The position numbers and the translations under genes were made by a program. From NCBI GenBank assembly GCA_015039465.1, contig MU130299.1:577942-641941 (forward strand): 64,000 nucleotides of DNA, read 5' to 3'. The notes beneath the pieces are model-generated. The model made no database searches and was not told the origin of the DNA. It was given only the letters and a program-made list of their open reading frames with translations. This document shows positions 12,865 to 23,540 of the stretch, in pieces (position 1 is the stretch's first letter; each line of letters begins with the position of its first letter). Source of the stretch: Phlegmacium glaucopus. Taxonomy: Eukaryota > Basidiomycota > Agaricomycetes > Agaricales > Cortinariaceae.

Positions 12865-13054
12865 ACATTTGGTAATAATTTCACGTTGCGCCCGATTAGC
12901 ACAGCCACATCCATTTATAGTAACCTCAAATCCGCCCGACCCTAAACTCTATGGTCACGTTCCATTCAACAAACTGCGTTACTACAGCGTTAGCCCACAT
13001 TCAAACGCTGCCATCTGTTTTTCTAGTGCTTTATTCTGATTTTATCTTCAGTTT

Positions 13055-15294
13055 ATGGTTCCTATGGATTCTCCAGAGCTTCAGGATATCCGAAATCTTG
13101 CACCCAATGTACTGCCACTTGTGTATTTAACAATGATTCCGGAGGATCGTCGTTTGGTTTCTGAGGCTTTCTGGGAGGAATTTAGCGAGAAAGAAAGGGC
13201 TATCGGATATCGTGCATGCTTGCTTCTATGGGTACTCTCGAAATCTATGAAGGTCCCTCGGGAATTTCAAATACGTGGAACAATTGCAACACTTTCGAAC
13301 AGGGACTCGCTGCTTGATGTTGGGACCAATGCTGGCAAGACTTTATGTATCGTTCTGCCATGTCTCGTTTCTCCGGATACTCTGGCTGTTGTTTTCTCCC
13401 CTCTGAAGCATCTACAAGCTGTTCAAGTCCTCACCTTTGAGGAATATGGTGTCAAAGCAATTGCCATAAATGAGGATACTCCTAATGACTCGGATCTCTG
13501 GAAGGTCTGCTTGTTGCTGGATCTCTTTCGTCTGATCTATAACCCCCTGGTACCCATAGAACATACAGAAAGGAGCGTATAACATGCTCATTGTCCAGCC
13601 TGAACAGCTTTGCGTGATGCACGGCCATAAGCCTCGGCTAGCATGTCTAATCGACGAAGACCACAAATTCACCAAGTTAATCAGACACTTACACATTGAT
13701 GAGGCTCATTTTATCCATACTGCTGGACTTGGGCACTATGGACTTCCTGCTTTCCGCCCTGCCTGGGGTCGTCTCGGCGAATTTCGTATTAAAATTGGAC
13801 GAGATGTCCCAACTCAGGTGCTCTCTGGGACTCAGCCTGAACACATCAAGGCGACAATTATCAAAAGCTTACTCTTCAACGAGGATACCTTTCTGTCAAT
13901 TAAACTGACCAGTAACCGGCCAAACATTGTCTATGCAACACATCCGATTGTTGGTGTACTCTCAAATATGCAGAATTTAGACTTTCTCATTCCTGTTCCA
14001 TACCCTGCTGGCTGGATCATGCCAAAAACTGTCGTCTTCCATGACAACATCGACCTGGCTACTGATGGTGCAGCATATCACGAGCGACGGCTACCTGAGG
14101 AGCTTCAACAAAAGGACCTCGTTGCACACTATCATGGTGGCATGTCGAAAGAATATCTCACTCAGGTTTACGAAGACTTCAGGAAGGCTGATGGAAAATG
14201 CAGGCTACTGCATGCTATGGAAGGCGCTTCTATGGTATGGGCTCCTTTCCTCTGTCAGTAATCACTAACCCATATTATGCAGGGATTGGACATACCTGAT
14301 ATAGAGATTGTCATTCAATATGGCATCTCGCGTGATGTCCCAACAACATCCCAACGAGGTGGTCGAGGCGGCCGTGGCTCAAAGGACGCATTGTTTCTTA
14401 TCATGTATGAGCCATGGGTGGACCAAATTGACCTCTCGGAAATCAATTTCAGTGCGGATTTGGACCCAGATCATCCAAATGTCAGTGAGCTCTCCCTTCA
14501 CTTGATGAAACAGGCTTGGCTTGGACTTGCCATGATAAAGATCATCCAACTTGATGAAGTCTGCCTCCGACTGCTCTTTGCAGTTTACCTCAAAGATCAA
14601 TCATTTGAAGGCTTGTCCATTTCCTCACCTGGTCAACAGTCACTCTCACTTCCTGTATCTAGCTTGTCATTTTACAGCGCGTTGGTGTTGTAGTCGCCAT
14701 GAAGACACTGACTTTCACCTCAAGCATTTTTTCAAGGGTCGCTTATTGTACTGAGACACAAAAACAAAGAAGCTTTACTATGGCGACGATGATGAACCAG
14801 ATCGTGAGGAGATTCTGCCAGAGAGAAAGAAGCGAAAGGCTGGTATCAAGGTTTGTGCGACTGCTTTGCGTCAACCCCTCATCTCTCGCATTACTGCATG
14901 GCGCTTCAACACATACACCCGGGACGATCTGCGCTCAGTACGACCTCCCTCTTTCATCATTGATGATAAGGGCATCAAGAAACTTGCACGGCTCCATCCT
15001 TCAAACATCACCTCTCCCGCTCAGGTCACAGCAGCACTCAACGAGACTCCGGAATGGGACATAGAATGGTTGAAGCTCATTCACAAAATTATCCGAGCCT
15101 ATGATGAAGAACTTGCTACACTTCGAAAGGAGACAGCAGTAGCCAAGAAAAGTCAGCAGAAGCGAGCCCGAGTAGCACAAGACCATGCCATGTTCGAAGA
15201 GGCATCAAAGGAGGTTATGAGACGGCATGCAGGGATTCTCGGAGAAATTGGAAATGGATTACGGTGTAGCGCTAGACTTCGAGCTGGACCATAA
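13055..15294 (+). pseudogene. RecQ-like superfamily 2 DNA helicase with one in-frame stop
   Basis: Spliced product starts at the ATG at 13055. Helicase motifs appear in order: Walker A VGTNAGKT, VVFSPLKHLQ (Ia), HIDEAHFI (DEAH-type motif II), VLSGTQP (motif III), AHYHGGMSKE (motif IV/V region), EGASMGLDIPDIEIVIQYGI (across an intron) and QRGGRGGR (motif VI). An RWCCSRH block and a basic tail to 15294 follow. A TGA at 14752-14754 interrupts the frame after GRLLY, and the same frame continues as DTKTKKLYYGDDDEPD. The core helicase could therefore still be made as a truncated protein. RecQ-like helicases of this kind are found in repeat-rich and subtelomeric parts of fungal genomes. The stop lies 20 bp from the converging DUF6589 stop. 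Confidence 0.8.
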
Positions 15295-17052
15295 ACTGTA
15301 AATTAACACTTAATTTATGATTCGTTTTCTTCCTCTGGGTCTGCAACTTCTGAATCCTCCAAATTGGTTGCAGTTGCGAGAGCAAATTGAGGGAGTGAGT
15401 CCTGTTCTTCATCGTAGCGCCGACCCTCCACCATTGCACAAACCTTCCGGTTAAATGTAGCCAGTGACGATGATTTGAGCTTCTCCTCGCCAATATCGAG
15501 GATATCCAGTGTTGGGACCACCTTGGCATTTCCCGGTCGGTTCTCCCTGTAGACATGGAGTTTCTCGTTATGAATGTGGTCAGCAACAATCCAAACCAAG
15601 TGATCAGTGTTTGGGTTGGTATGCGTGGTGCTTTGATAGGATGCACTCATTGCAAGGGCAACTTGCTTCTTGAGTTTCTTCAGAAAATGAATTGCTGCAG
15701 ATATATTTCCGAGTCGATCCCAAGTTGACTGAAGTCCTTTTGCTTGTAAAAGCATCTGCAAGTTGTTAAAAAAGTGATATATATCAGCTTGTATAAGTAC
15801 CATACCTTGAGTTCCCCAATCAAGTGCTCTATGTTGGTGTCGATTGGCATGGCATGGCCCTCGAGCCCAGACACATTAACAAGCATGTTGTCGCGCATGA
15901 TATTTCTGCTCGTTCGTTATTATCAGCTTGACTGAGTCCTGAAAGCGCCACTTATGCAAATTCTTCAGTCCACACATGTTTGAGATTCAAAATGAAATGC
16001 AAGATTTCGGTACAGTAATTGTTCCCCCCTGCTCCACGAAACATCATTGCAAGTTGAGGGAGAAAATCTTCCACACGTCCAATGTCACCATCAGAGATTG
16101 CACGGATGAGCTCAGCAACATAAAGGAGGTCGCGAGCAAGAACACGAAGATTCTGGTGTGTCGTATCTTTGCTGGGATCTGGGATCTGCATAGGTGATGG
16201 TTTTGGGACTGCTGGTATGAAGTTAGGTACTGATTCGGGGGGCTGATCAGGCTCTGCCTCCGACTTGTCACTGGGTTCATCGTCTGAAGACTCCTCTTTC
16301 AGAGGAGATGCTCGCTCCGGCTTGACCATTGGCGTAGCGTGGTTTAATAGAATGGTGCCTGCCACGTTGAGTAGTGTTTCTGTAGCCGGCTTGGTGGCAG
16401 CAAAATTTGCAAGATCTTGATGACCTGTTTCATGGCGCCAAGCATTTATAAGAATACCATCCAAGATCTGGGTGAGAGCAGAGAGGAGGGTGTGATAGTC
16501 TGGATGATCAGCGCCAAGCCGTTTCTTGTCCATGAGCGTGAAGAAGTATGTGAGACTTCCAGGAATATTAAGAGACCCACGATGGACGTGTAATAATGCC
16601 CAGATGAGGTTCATGCTCAGATGGAAGAGTCCAAAGCCAAGCATGAGAACCTCCCGTCGAGTCCATGAGTTCACGTCGCGAGCTCGCATAATCTGACCTG
16701 ATCGGATCCGTGAGTTTGTCAATTGGTCATTGTACGTTGGAATGGCATATTCGCATAGTTGTTCTGGTGTTCTTTTGAGCTGGTTCAAGAAGACATCGTC
16801 GTGGTATAAGAGGTTGCCTCGGACTGTAGCCTCTTCAATTGTAGTTGCACGGATTGGGAACTGTTCAGTAACATATCCAAGGGGCATTGGATGCCGGGGG
16901 ATGTGTTTCAGGGCAGGGTCTTTAGAATAGGAGGAGAAGTCAGAGCAGTATTTTGTCAGAACTCGAACGATAATGGTTTTCAGTTGTGACTGAAAGAAAC
17001 AGAGCTGGTCCTTTGTTGGCCGAATATCACGGTGATAGGACTGAAAGTTGAA

Positions 17053-18474
17053 TACCTATGGATTATTCAATTTTTCATAATATTATTCTTCAATTGAATC
17101 AACAAGATCAATAACCCAACCATGAATTAATCTACAAATTGATATTGTAAGGGTCAAAAGTGTTGACTACACTTGTTGATTAAACTGGAAATTGCATAGT
17201 AATAAATGTTAAAGCAGCAGATAACTATGATCTGAATTGATCTATTTATCATACTGTTAAACAACACTACAAAAAGTTCAGACTCTAACCATACAAAATC
17301 CATAATGGTCAAATGAACTACTTGCAATCTAAAGTAACTATCAAAGTCTACAACTATGAAGGATTGTTATACAAGTCCTAAGGATAACATCAGTAAGTCC
17401 AATATCAATATAAGGTCCTAATAATGAAGCATGTGATATCATGTGACATCATGTGACACCATGTGACACCATGTGACATTTGTAACATTTTTGTAACATT
17501 TTGTCACATTTTGTCACATTATGAAACATATGACATCATAAAACAATGCTCAGTCATCTAGAAACAAGACATGACATCATAAAACAATGATCAGTCATCT
17601 AGAAACAAGACATGACATCATAAAACAAGACCTGACATCATAAAACAAGGATTTATCATCCAAAAACAAGACATGACATCATAAAATAGCATCAATAATC
17701 ATAAAACATAGACATCACATCACAGACTCTTACTTAATTTTGTTTCTCATTTATGTATAAAAGTAGTTAGAAAGCACCAGTAAAATTAGTGAATTTGCAC
17801 TCTTCCTTTCTTTCCCAAGTTTCAGCGCTCTGAATTGGCACAAGTTAGAATTGGAATTACAAGTGGACTTGCTTTGCTTCACTCAGTTCAAAGGGTATTA
17901 AATCCTAAAGGGGCTTACCTTTGTTCTGTGTAAACCAAGAATATTAAATCCTTTAGGGACTTGTCTTGGAAGCAGGGATATTAAATCCTTTGTCAGAGTC
18001 TGAGGATAAAACCTTGTACTATAAAGCTGTCTCACAGTCTGCCTCAGGGACTTTAAATCATTTGTTGTGGATAGTCAAAGAATATTAAACCCTAAAGGGG
18101 CTTGTCTTTGTACTACCAAAATTGGTTATCATATAGACAAAGGATATTAAATCCTATAGGGACTTGCCTTTGTTCTATCAAAAAGCACTATATAATAGTC
18201 TAAGAAATTGGACTATAAACTTGTTATCAGAATCATAGTCTGGAGAAATTTGGACTTTAAACTTGAATCATAGTCTAGAACATTTGGACTTAAAAAGTGT
18301 ATTGTTGTTTTATTCAAGAGTATACTGGTTATACTTTCAAGGAAACCCCAACTTGCACAAAAACAGAGTTTGTTGGTCATCAAAAGTTATTGGTTTCTGG
18401 ATTTGTTGTAGACAAATTCCTAAAAACGGTAATCCTTTGATTACCTTGCAAAAACAAACTCAATCACATCAACG
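17053..18474 (+). mobile_element. 1.42 kb insertion, probably a solo LTR, with 6-bp target duplication
   Basis: The hexamer gttgaa occurs at 17047-17052 and again at 18475-18480. Removing the intervening 1422 bp and one hexamer copy restores the DUF6589 reading frame (GLEFN then FQSYHRD). The insert has no ORF, has internal short tandem repeats (17430-17700, catgtgac and gacatcataaaac units), a TATA-like tatgtataaaag at ~17752, and a run of related 'tattaaatcct..gggg' units (17895-18170). This resembles a long LTR with promoter, R and U5. The ends are not TG..CA, so the class is uncertain. Confidence 0.6.
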
Positions 18475-18860
18475 GTTGAACTCTAGCCCTTTGACCTTCC
18501 TGAACCGTTCCAGAATTGGAGCGAGTTTCATGTCTTCTGGCCTACCATTTCGAACCTTATAAACAACTCCAAAAGTCCCAGAAGTCACCTTCGCTGGCCC
18601 TTTAGACCCACGCTGCTCAACGAAGATCGAGGTACTAATGTTCATGTTGTCATAACAGAAAACATGAATGCCTGATCCAACTTTCACTGCCAGCTGGATA
18701 CAGTGATCAGCAAGTAGTTCAATTCCCTTGAGAACTGAGGTGTAGCTGGTGCAGAGGCCGCAACGATGGAGTGAATCAATGGTTTGTCGGGAGCAACCGC
18801 TCGTCCAGAGAAAGAGACCAAGGATGGACTGAAACCCAAGTGAACGATTTGATCATTCAT

Positions 18861-19029
18861 CAGTAAATTCAGGTTTTCAGGGTCAAAAAATGGCACTATG
18901 GGAAACTGCCAAGAGCTGTCAAGCACTATATAGAGTCCCATAGCAACCTATAGTGACATAGCAAAGGGTCTTTGATTGACAGCGCTGGACAGCGCTCCAT
19001 AGCACCCATAGCAAAACCTGAACTTACTG
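18861..19029. mobile_element. 169 bp MITE inside the DUF6589 coding sequence
   Basis: Left end cagtaaattcaggtttt and right end (reverse complement) cagtaagttcaggtttt form terminal inverted repeats. The inner sequence (tatggg, gctatgg, agcgctg) is also largely self-complementary. AT occurs on both sides as a possible 2-bp target duplication. It separates LSYQH from the block leading to GFQSILGLFLW, which are neighbours in the family. No coding capacity. Confidence 0.7.
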
Positions 19030-20151
19030 ATGTTGGTAGCTTAGCTGCTTCATAATCGTGTTACAGGTCTAGATGCAGCACCTTAGTATCCAATGCCGCA
19101 ATGCGGTAAAGTTCTGCAATACATACTGCATTGGGTCGCTTTTTCTTGTTATTTTCTTTTGCTCGAGCAGTCTCTGCAGCGGAGAACAGGATGTCCATAA
19201 GGACTGGCGCTTGTTCTCGGCTGCTCTCAACACTCCACGACTCAATATACTCAGGAGTTATTGCAGCAATACCTGGGAGAATGTTCGCACCATTGACGAC
19301 ATCCATTTCTTCAGCCACAATTTCTTGAACAAGTTGAAGAGCATGTGGGCACATCCACGTCCAGAGTTTGTGCTTCCCAGCAAGACTTCCAGTGATGCAC
19401 TCCAGTATCAAGGCAAGTTTTGAGCTCTTTTCTTTATAGAGCTCATGACGGTAGCTCCAGTATTCTGGATTGTACTCATCCAGAATTTCAAGGATCATGT
19501 CAAACGGGCTCAGCCCACCCTCCTTTAGCACTTCAAGTACCGTTGAAATTCTATTGGCACGTGAGATTCTCACAGGTGGAGGCGTGTCAATTTCAATTGA
19601 GTTGAATGGAAACGAGGTAAAGCTAAAAATAAATATATTCAGGATAAGATTTAGTACTTAGTACAAGATGAGCCAACGTTGCATCAGATTCTGTAGCACT
19701 TATGGTGTCCATGTATTCCTTTGATCCACTAGTACTGTCCTGCTGCATTTCATCCACTAACTGCATTTGGTCTGAGGGTGTCCTTGGAGGCTCGAAGCGA
19801 AAGGCAAATTCCAATGTAGATTCTGGGTGTCCAAAGACAGGGTGATTGTCGTTGTGTTTGATAGAGGAACTCAACTCGGAGCAGAGACTGGGAGAAGAAA
19901 AGGAGACCAGCTGGCCTCCAAAGGCAGATACAGTGGGCTTTTTGCGCTTGAATTTGACCTTTGCTGTGGCCAGAATATTGGCAGAGGACCGGGGTTGCAT
20001 TGGTAGCAGAGACAAGTTTGCGAAAACTACTTTCACCACAGTTTTAGCAGAGAGCCGGGCCAGTGAAAGTTTAGGGTAGGGCAGATTCAGGGTTACTATA
20101 TCAGGGAGTGGCTGTGCTAATCAGACGCAACAGGAAAATATTCCCAGACGT

Positions 20152-20434
20152 ACCAGCCTGAATATCGATTCTCATATTCAGGCTGGTCACGAGCCTAGAT
20201 GTTGTCGTTGATATCTACCTTTGTACTTGCTTGGTCACGTGGATTGTATTCACATGATGTGAATATCTCTCCCATCCCGGTCCGGTATTTCGATCACATA
20301 TTACATAATGTGAACATGTGCGTGACGCGCAACAAGTTCGAAATATGTTCTCATCAGCAGGCAAGAGTTTTCCCTGCCGTTTCAGAAGTTGTCACTTACA
20401 AGGGGGCACCGGGATCAGAAAAAAATACCCGGTG
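20152..20434. repeat. Cluster of palindromes/hairpins right of the DUF6589 gene
   Basis: Perfect 14-bp arms accagcctgaatat / atattcaggctggt at 20152-20165 and 20174-20187. A 19-bp palindrome with 9-bp arms, tattcacat g atgtgaata, at 20237-20255. Arms caccggg / cccggtg at 20407-20413 and 20428-20434. This mirrors the cluster on the other side of the helicase/DUF6589 pair. Confidence 0.65.
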
Positions 20435-21268
20435 TCAATTTTTTTTGTTAAGGGCTTTCTGGCTGGACTAACTACACTGCCATTTGGGCCACACATCCTA
20501 TCCACATGTGATACAATGATGGCTGTCACACAGCAGCCAAGCATGACCGAGAGCTAGCAGTGATGTCACAGAATCCTGGGAAGACTTACCTTGTGAGAAT
20601 ATCATTGCCAAGGTTGCCTCACCCTCTACCGCATCACATGTAGATGAGGTATGAGCTGACACCAGGTTTTTGCCAAACCTGTCAGAAACCTGCAGCCATG
20701 GTATTTTCTATGTAACCAATAGGTATGTACAACCTGTCCACTATCCAAAAATTTGTCTTGATCCTTGACATCTCTTTTGACAAGGTTCTCTGGTACTAAG
20801 GGCTACTAAGGGGAGTATTAAGCTATTACAGTAGTACTACTGATCTCCAGGCTCTTGAACACTGTCATTGTTAGCGAGGACATCACTACACCCAGCCACA
20901 CTCACATCTCATTTGCGCTTTTTACCTGTCGCTGTGGCGGTCTCAGTGTTCTTTTCTGCAGCTTTCAATGCCATAGCAGTCCGTTTTGTGTTCTGGGAGG
21001 TCCAAAGGTCGGTTGCTATGCGCTCATGGTGGGCTTTGCAATCAAGAGTGTGTGGGGTTGGAGCAACGAGTTGCCTTGGAAGGATGGCTCGAATAAGGTG
21101 CAAGTTATGGAATGCATGCGTGTTGATCAATACTCATCAAGTGGTTTGTGTTTGATAAAGGCCTCCTGATTTTGAACTTCAACATGTTCTTGGACAACAG
21201 CTTGCCTCCCTGATGCTGTACAATTGGCCTGTTGGCAGTCGTGCTGTGTGTTGTATTCGAAAAGAATG
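20435..21268. other. Repeat-derived DNA with a minus-strand coding-like fragment
   Basis: No intact gene. On the minus strand 20909-21130 encodes a basic, Ala/Thr-rich run (ILPRQLVAPTPHTLD, DLWTSQNTKRTAMALKAAEK) that looks like a piece of a mobile-element protein but has no flanking continuation. Other short frames here are not supported. Confidence 0.35.
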
Positions 21269-21416
21269 CATCAGGAAAAATGACTTCTGCCCTAGGCTGT
21301 CCTGAAATATCCTGGGGTGCCCCAGGCAGCTCAGGGCGCTCAGGTCAAGAGGTCGCCCTGGGGTGCAAGTTACCTATGTATGAAAAGTCTTAGGCTGTCC
21401 TGGGGCAACCTGAAAT
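21269..21416 (+). mobile_element. Truncated copy of the catcagg-type TIR element
   Basis: Starts catcaggaaaaatgactt and runs through ctaggctgtcctgaaat and the tgccccaggcagctcaggg block, nearly identical to the left 148 bp of the element at 29842. The opposite TIR is not found downstream, so this is an end fragment. Confidence 0.75.
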
Positions 21417-21530
21417 AAAATATAATTGTAAGAGTGGGTTTGCTGGTGTCATGGTTGTAGGCTATAAAAATAAAAATAAAAATTTAAACAAAACCTGGGT
21501 GAGGTGTTGTGGCCGTTGTTGTTGTCATAC

Positions 21531-21735
21531 ATGCCTATTCATCATCATATGCACCCATTCATTGTTATACCCACCTACTGGTTGTTGTATGTGCCTATTT
21601 GTTGTTGTATGCACCTATTCATTGTCAAATGTGCCTATTCATCATTGTATGCACCTATCTGTCATTGTACATGCCTATTTGTTGTTATACATGCCTATTT
21701 GTTGTTGTATGTGCATATTCCTTGTTGTACAGGTG
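21531..21735. repeat. Minisatellite, 20-bp unit, about ten degenerate copies
   Basis: Units resemble gtgcctatttgttgttgtat, varying at the second half (atcatcatat, attgtcaaat, gtcattgtac). Open frames across it are periodic repeat translations, not genes. Confidence 0.85.
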
Positions 21736-22440
21736 TGAAATGGGTGGGCTGAGACAGGTGGTGGGTTATGGGCAGTGTGATGTGGTGAGGTGGTGAGGTG
21801 GTAGGGGAGATGGTGGTGTCGTTGTCAGTGTGCTGAGGTGGTGATGTTGTGGCGGTGGTGGGTTGTTGTGGGGTAGTTGTTGTTAGTTGTTGTGGTTGTT
21901 TGTTGTGGTTGTTCAAAGCTAATAAGTAAAAAATTAGTATAGTGAAAAAAAAATGAAAAAAAAACAAACCCACCCCCCTAGCAAGGGGTAGAGCTGTCTG
22001 TCGTTTGACATGGCAGGGGAGGTAGAGGTGGTGTCGTCATTATTAGCCATGGTCATTGTTCATCATGGTTGTCCAAAACTAAAATTAGTATAGCAAAATA
22101 ATAATAAAAAAAAAACACCCCCTAGTGGGGAGGGGGAGAGCTGTGTTATGATGTGGCAACGTAGCAGGGGCGGTGGTAGTGGCATTGTTGTTGTCAGTGT
22201 GCTGGCGTGGCAGGGTGGTGGTGGTGGGTTGTCATGGGGTTGTTGTTGTTAGCTGTTGTTGTTGTCATTAGTGAAATAAATAAAAATAAAAATAAAAAAC
22301 CACCCCCCTAGCAAGGGGGGTAGAGCTGTCATTGTGGTCATTAGCCATCATTCAAAGCTAGTCAGTAAAAATTAGTATAGTGAAATAAAAAAAGAAAATA
22401 AACATACCACCCCTAGTGAGGGGTAGAACCATCATCATCA
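21736..22440. repeat. Degenerate tandem array: GT-rich segment, A-rich tract, CCCCTAGNNNGGGG hairpin
   Basis: A recurring block runs: gtggtgg/ttgttgtt-rich DNA, 'aaattagtatagtgaaa', an A-rich tract of 15-25 nt, then a short stem-loop cccctagcaagggg or variant followed by tagagctgt. Stem-loops lie at about 21973, 22117, 22303 and 22409. Copies differ in length by tens of bases. No coding capacity. Confidence 0.75.
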
Positions 22441-22651
22441 TCATCCAGTGTCATCCTCCATCATCTCCAATCATCCATCATTGTGCTCATGCTTGTTTGT
22501 CTTTGTTGTCATCATTGCAGTGGTGAAGTAGTGGTCATGTGGTGGTGAGGCAGCAGTTCATGTGGTGATGAGGTAGTGGTCATGTGGTTGATGATGTAGT
22601 GGTGGTGTGGTGGTGTGGTGGTGGTGGTAGTGTTGTAAAGGTGGTGGGGAT

Positions 22652-22731
22652 GGGTTGTGATGACAGGGCAAAGGGTTGTGATGACAGGGCAAAGGGTTGT
22701 GATGACAGGGCAAAGGGTTGTGACATGGGAA
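22652..22731 (+). repeat. 21-bp tandem repeat, three copies plus partial
   Basis: The unit gggttgtgatgacagggcaa(a) occurs three times without change and then decays into gggttgtgacatgggaaa. Perfect copies suggest recent slippage. Confidence 0.9.
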
Positions 22732-22796
22732 AATATATCTTGTTTAGGTACATGTTCCCAGGTGCTAATATATTAACTAAGCTCTGACACCTAGAA

Positions 22797-22880
22797 AGTG
22801 CTGCTATGGCTCAGGTGTTATATTGCTGATTGTAATTGCTACTATATCAATGGTTTGACTCCCGGTATATGTGATTTTTT
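22797..22880 (+). repeat. tRNA-like relic with pol III A and B boxes (possible SINE head)
   Basis: An A-box-like tggctcaggtg near 22807 and a B-box-like ggtttgactcc near 22852 lie about 44 bp apart, followed by a T run (tttttt) near 22873. A full cloverleaf does not form, so this is not called as a functional tRNA. Confidence 0.3.
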
Positions 22881-23540
22881 AAAAATTAGTAAGCATAACC
22901 TATTAGGGTGTAACATTAATTCCAAGTGGAATGTGTTCCAACCAAAGTTGCAAATTTGAGGGGGTTACCTGCCAGAAAATATTCCACTTAGAGTCCAAAT
23001 AGGCTCCTCAGAATGCTTGGAATCTGCTTGGATTCCATTCGGATTCTGAGTGGAAACCATGGGGCACTGTAAAGACCTTGAATATATGACAAATTAGTAG
23101 CAGGCATTTACTATACCAAATATGGGCTTGTAGGAGTTTGTTCTTTCAACAACACCAAATTTTGAACTTTCAACTGCTAGCAATCAGAGTAGGAAAATCA
23201 TGAGACAATTGTTTTTGCTCCTTTATTTAACCCTTGACAAAGGTCTAGGGACTTCTAGGACCAGGAGTGAATTGTGAAGAGTTCATTTTGTAGGTAACCA
23301 GCAGAATGTTCCTTTTTTTATGAAGTCTAGTCAGTTCAATATGGCCAATGAGTTCAATGGAACCCAAACTTTCTTGTAGAATCAGATGTGACTAATCAAA
23401 ATGAGTCAATTGCACTATTTTTCCAACTATTCCAGATGGTGTGGTCAAAAATTTGAGGTATCTGAACCAAAAATTTCGGGGTAAGGAAACCAGTAGAAAT
23501 GTCTTCATTACAGGGTTTTGCATAATATAATGAACACTCG
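22881..23540. other. Non-coding, repeat-like, no gene seen
   Basis: Contains several near repeats of 'ttccaagtgga' / 'tccacttagag' type around 22920-23055, suggesting an old element. No coding sequence is supported. Confidence 0.3.

Larger units (their letters stand above)
15315..20000 (-). pseudogene. DUF6589-type gene, disrupted by two insertions
   Basis: Read from 20000 down to 15315, the collinear blocks are NRISTVLEVLKEGGLSPFD and PGIAAITPEYIESW (19061-19573), GLFLWTSGCSRQTID, CYDNMNIS and RNGRPEDMKLAPIL (18469-18830), then YHRDIRPT, IRATTIEEATVRGNLLYHDD, NSRIRSGQIMRARDVNSW and MLGFGLFHLSMNLIWALLH (15952-17045), then MRDNMLVNVSG and a C-terminal tail. This matches the agaricomycete DUF6589 family, seen mainly in repeat-associated genes. 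Lesions: a 169 bp TIR element at 18861, a 1.42 kb insertion at 17053, a one-base shift and stop around 19055, a TGA at the MITE junction, and an intron donor reading ATAAGT instead of GTAAGT at 15955. Biochemical role unknown. Confidence 0.8.

Noticed and set aside
17053..18474. A long intron in DUF6589
   Set aside because: No GT..AG pair restores the frame, while excision at the duplicated hexamer does.
18845..19027. A normal intron starting GTAAGT and ending TTTCAG in DUF6589
   Set aside because: Removing it leaves the wrong frame, and the segment has TIR ends; a MITE explains it better, though the splice-like borders are noted.
21451..21973. Cys/Tyr-rich plus-strand frames and a Thr/His-rich minus-strand frame
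   Set aside because: Periodic translation of the minisatellite and GT-rich repeat; no protein-like features.
22797..22880. Functional tRNA gene
   Set aside because: Boxes are present but acceptor and T stems do not pair; kept only as a relic.
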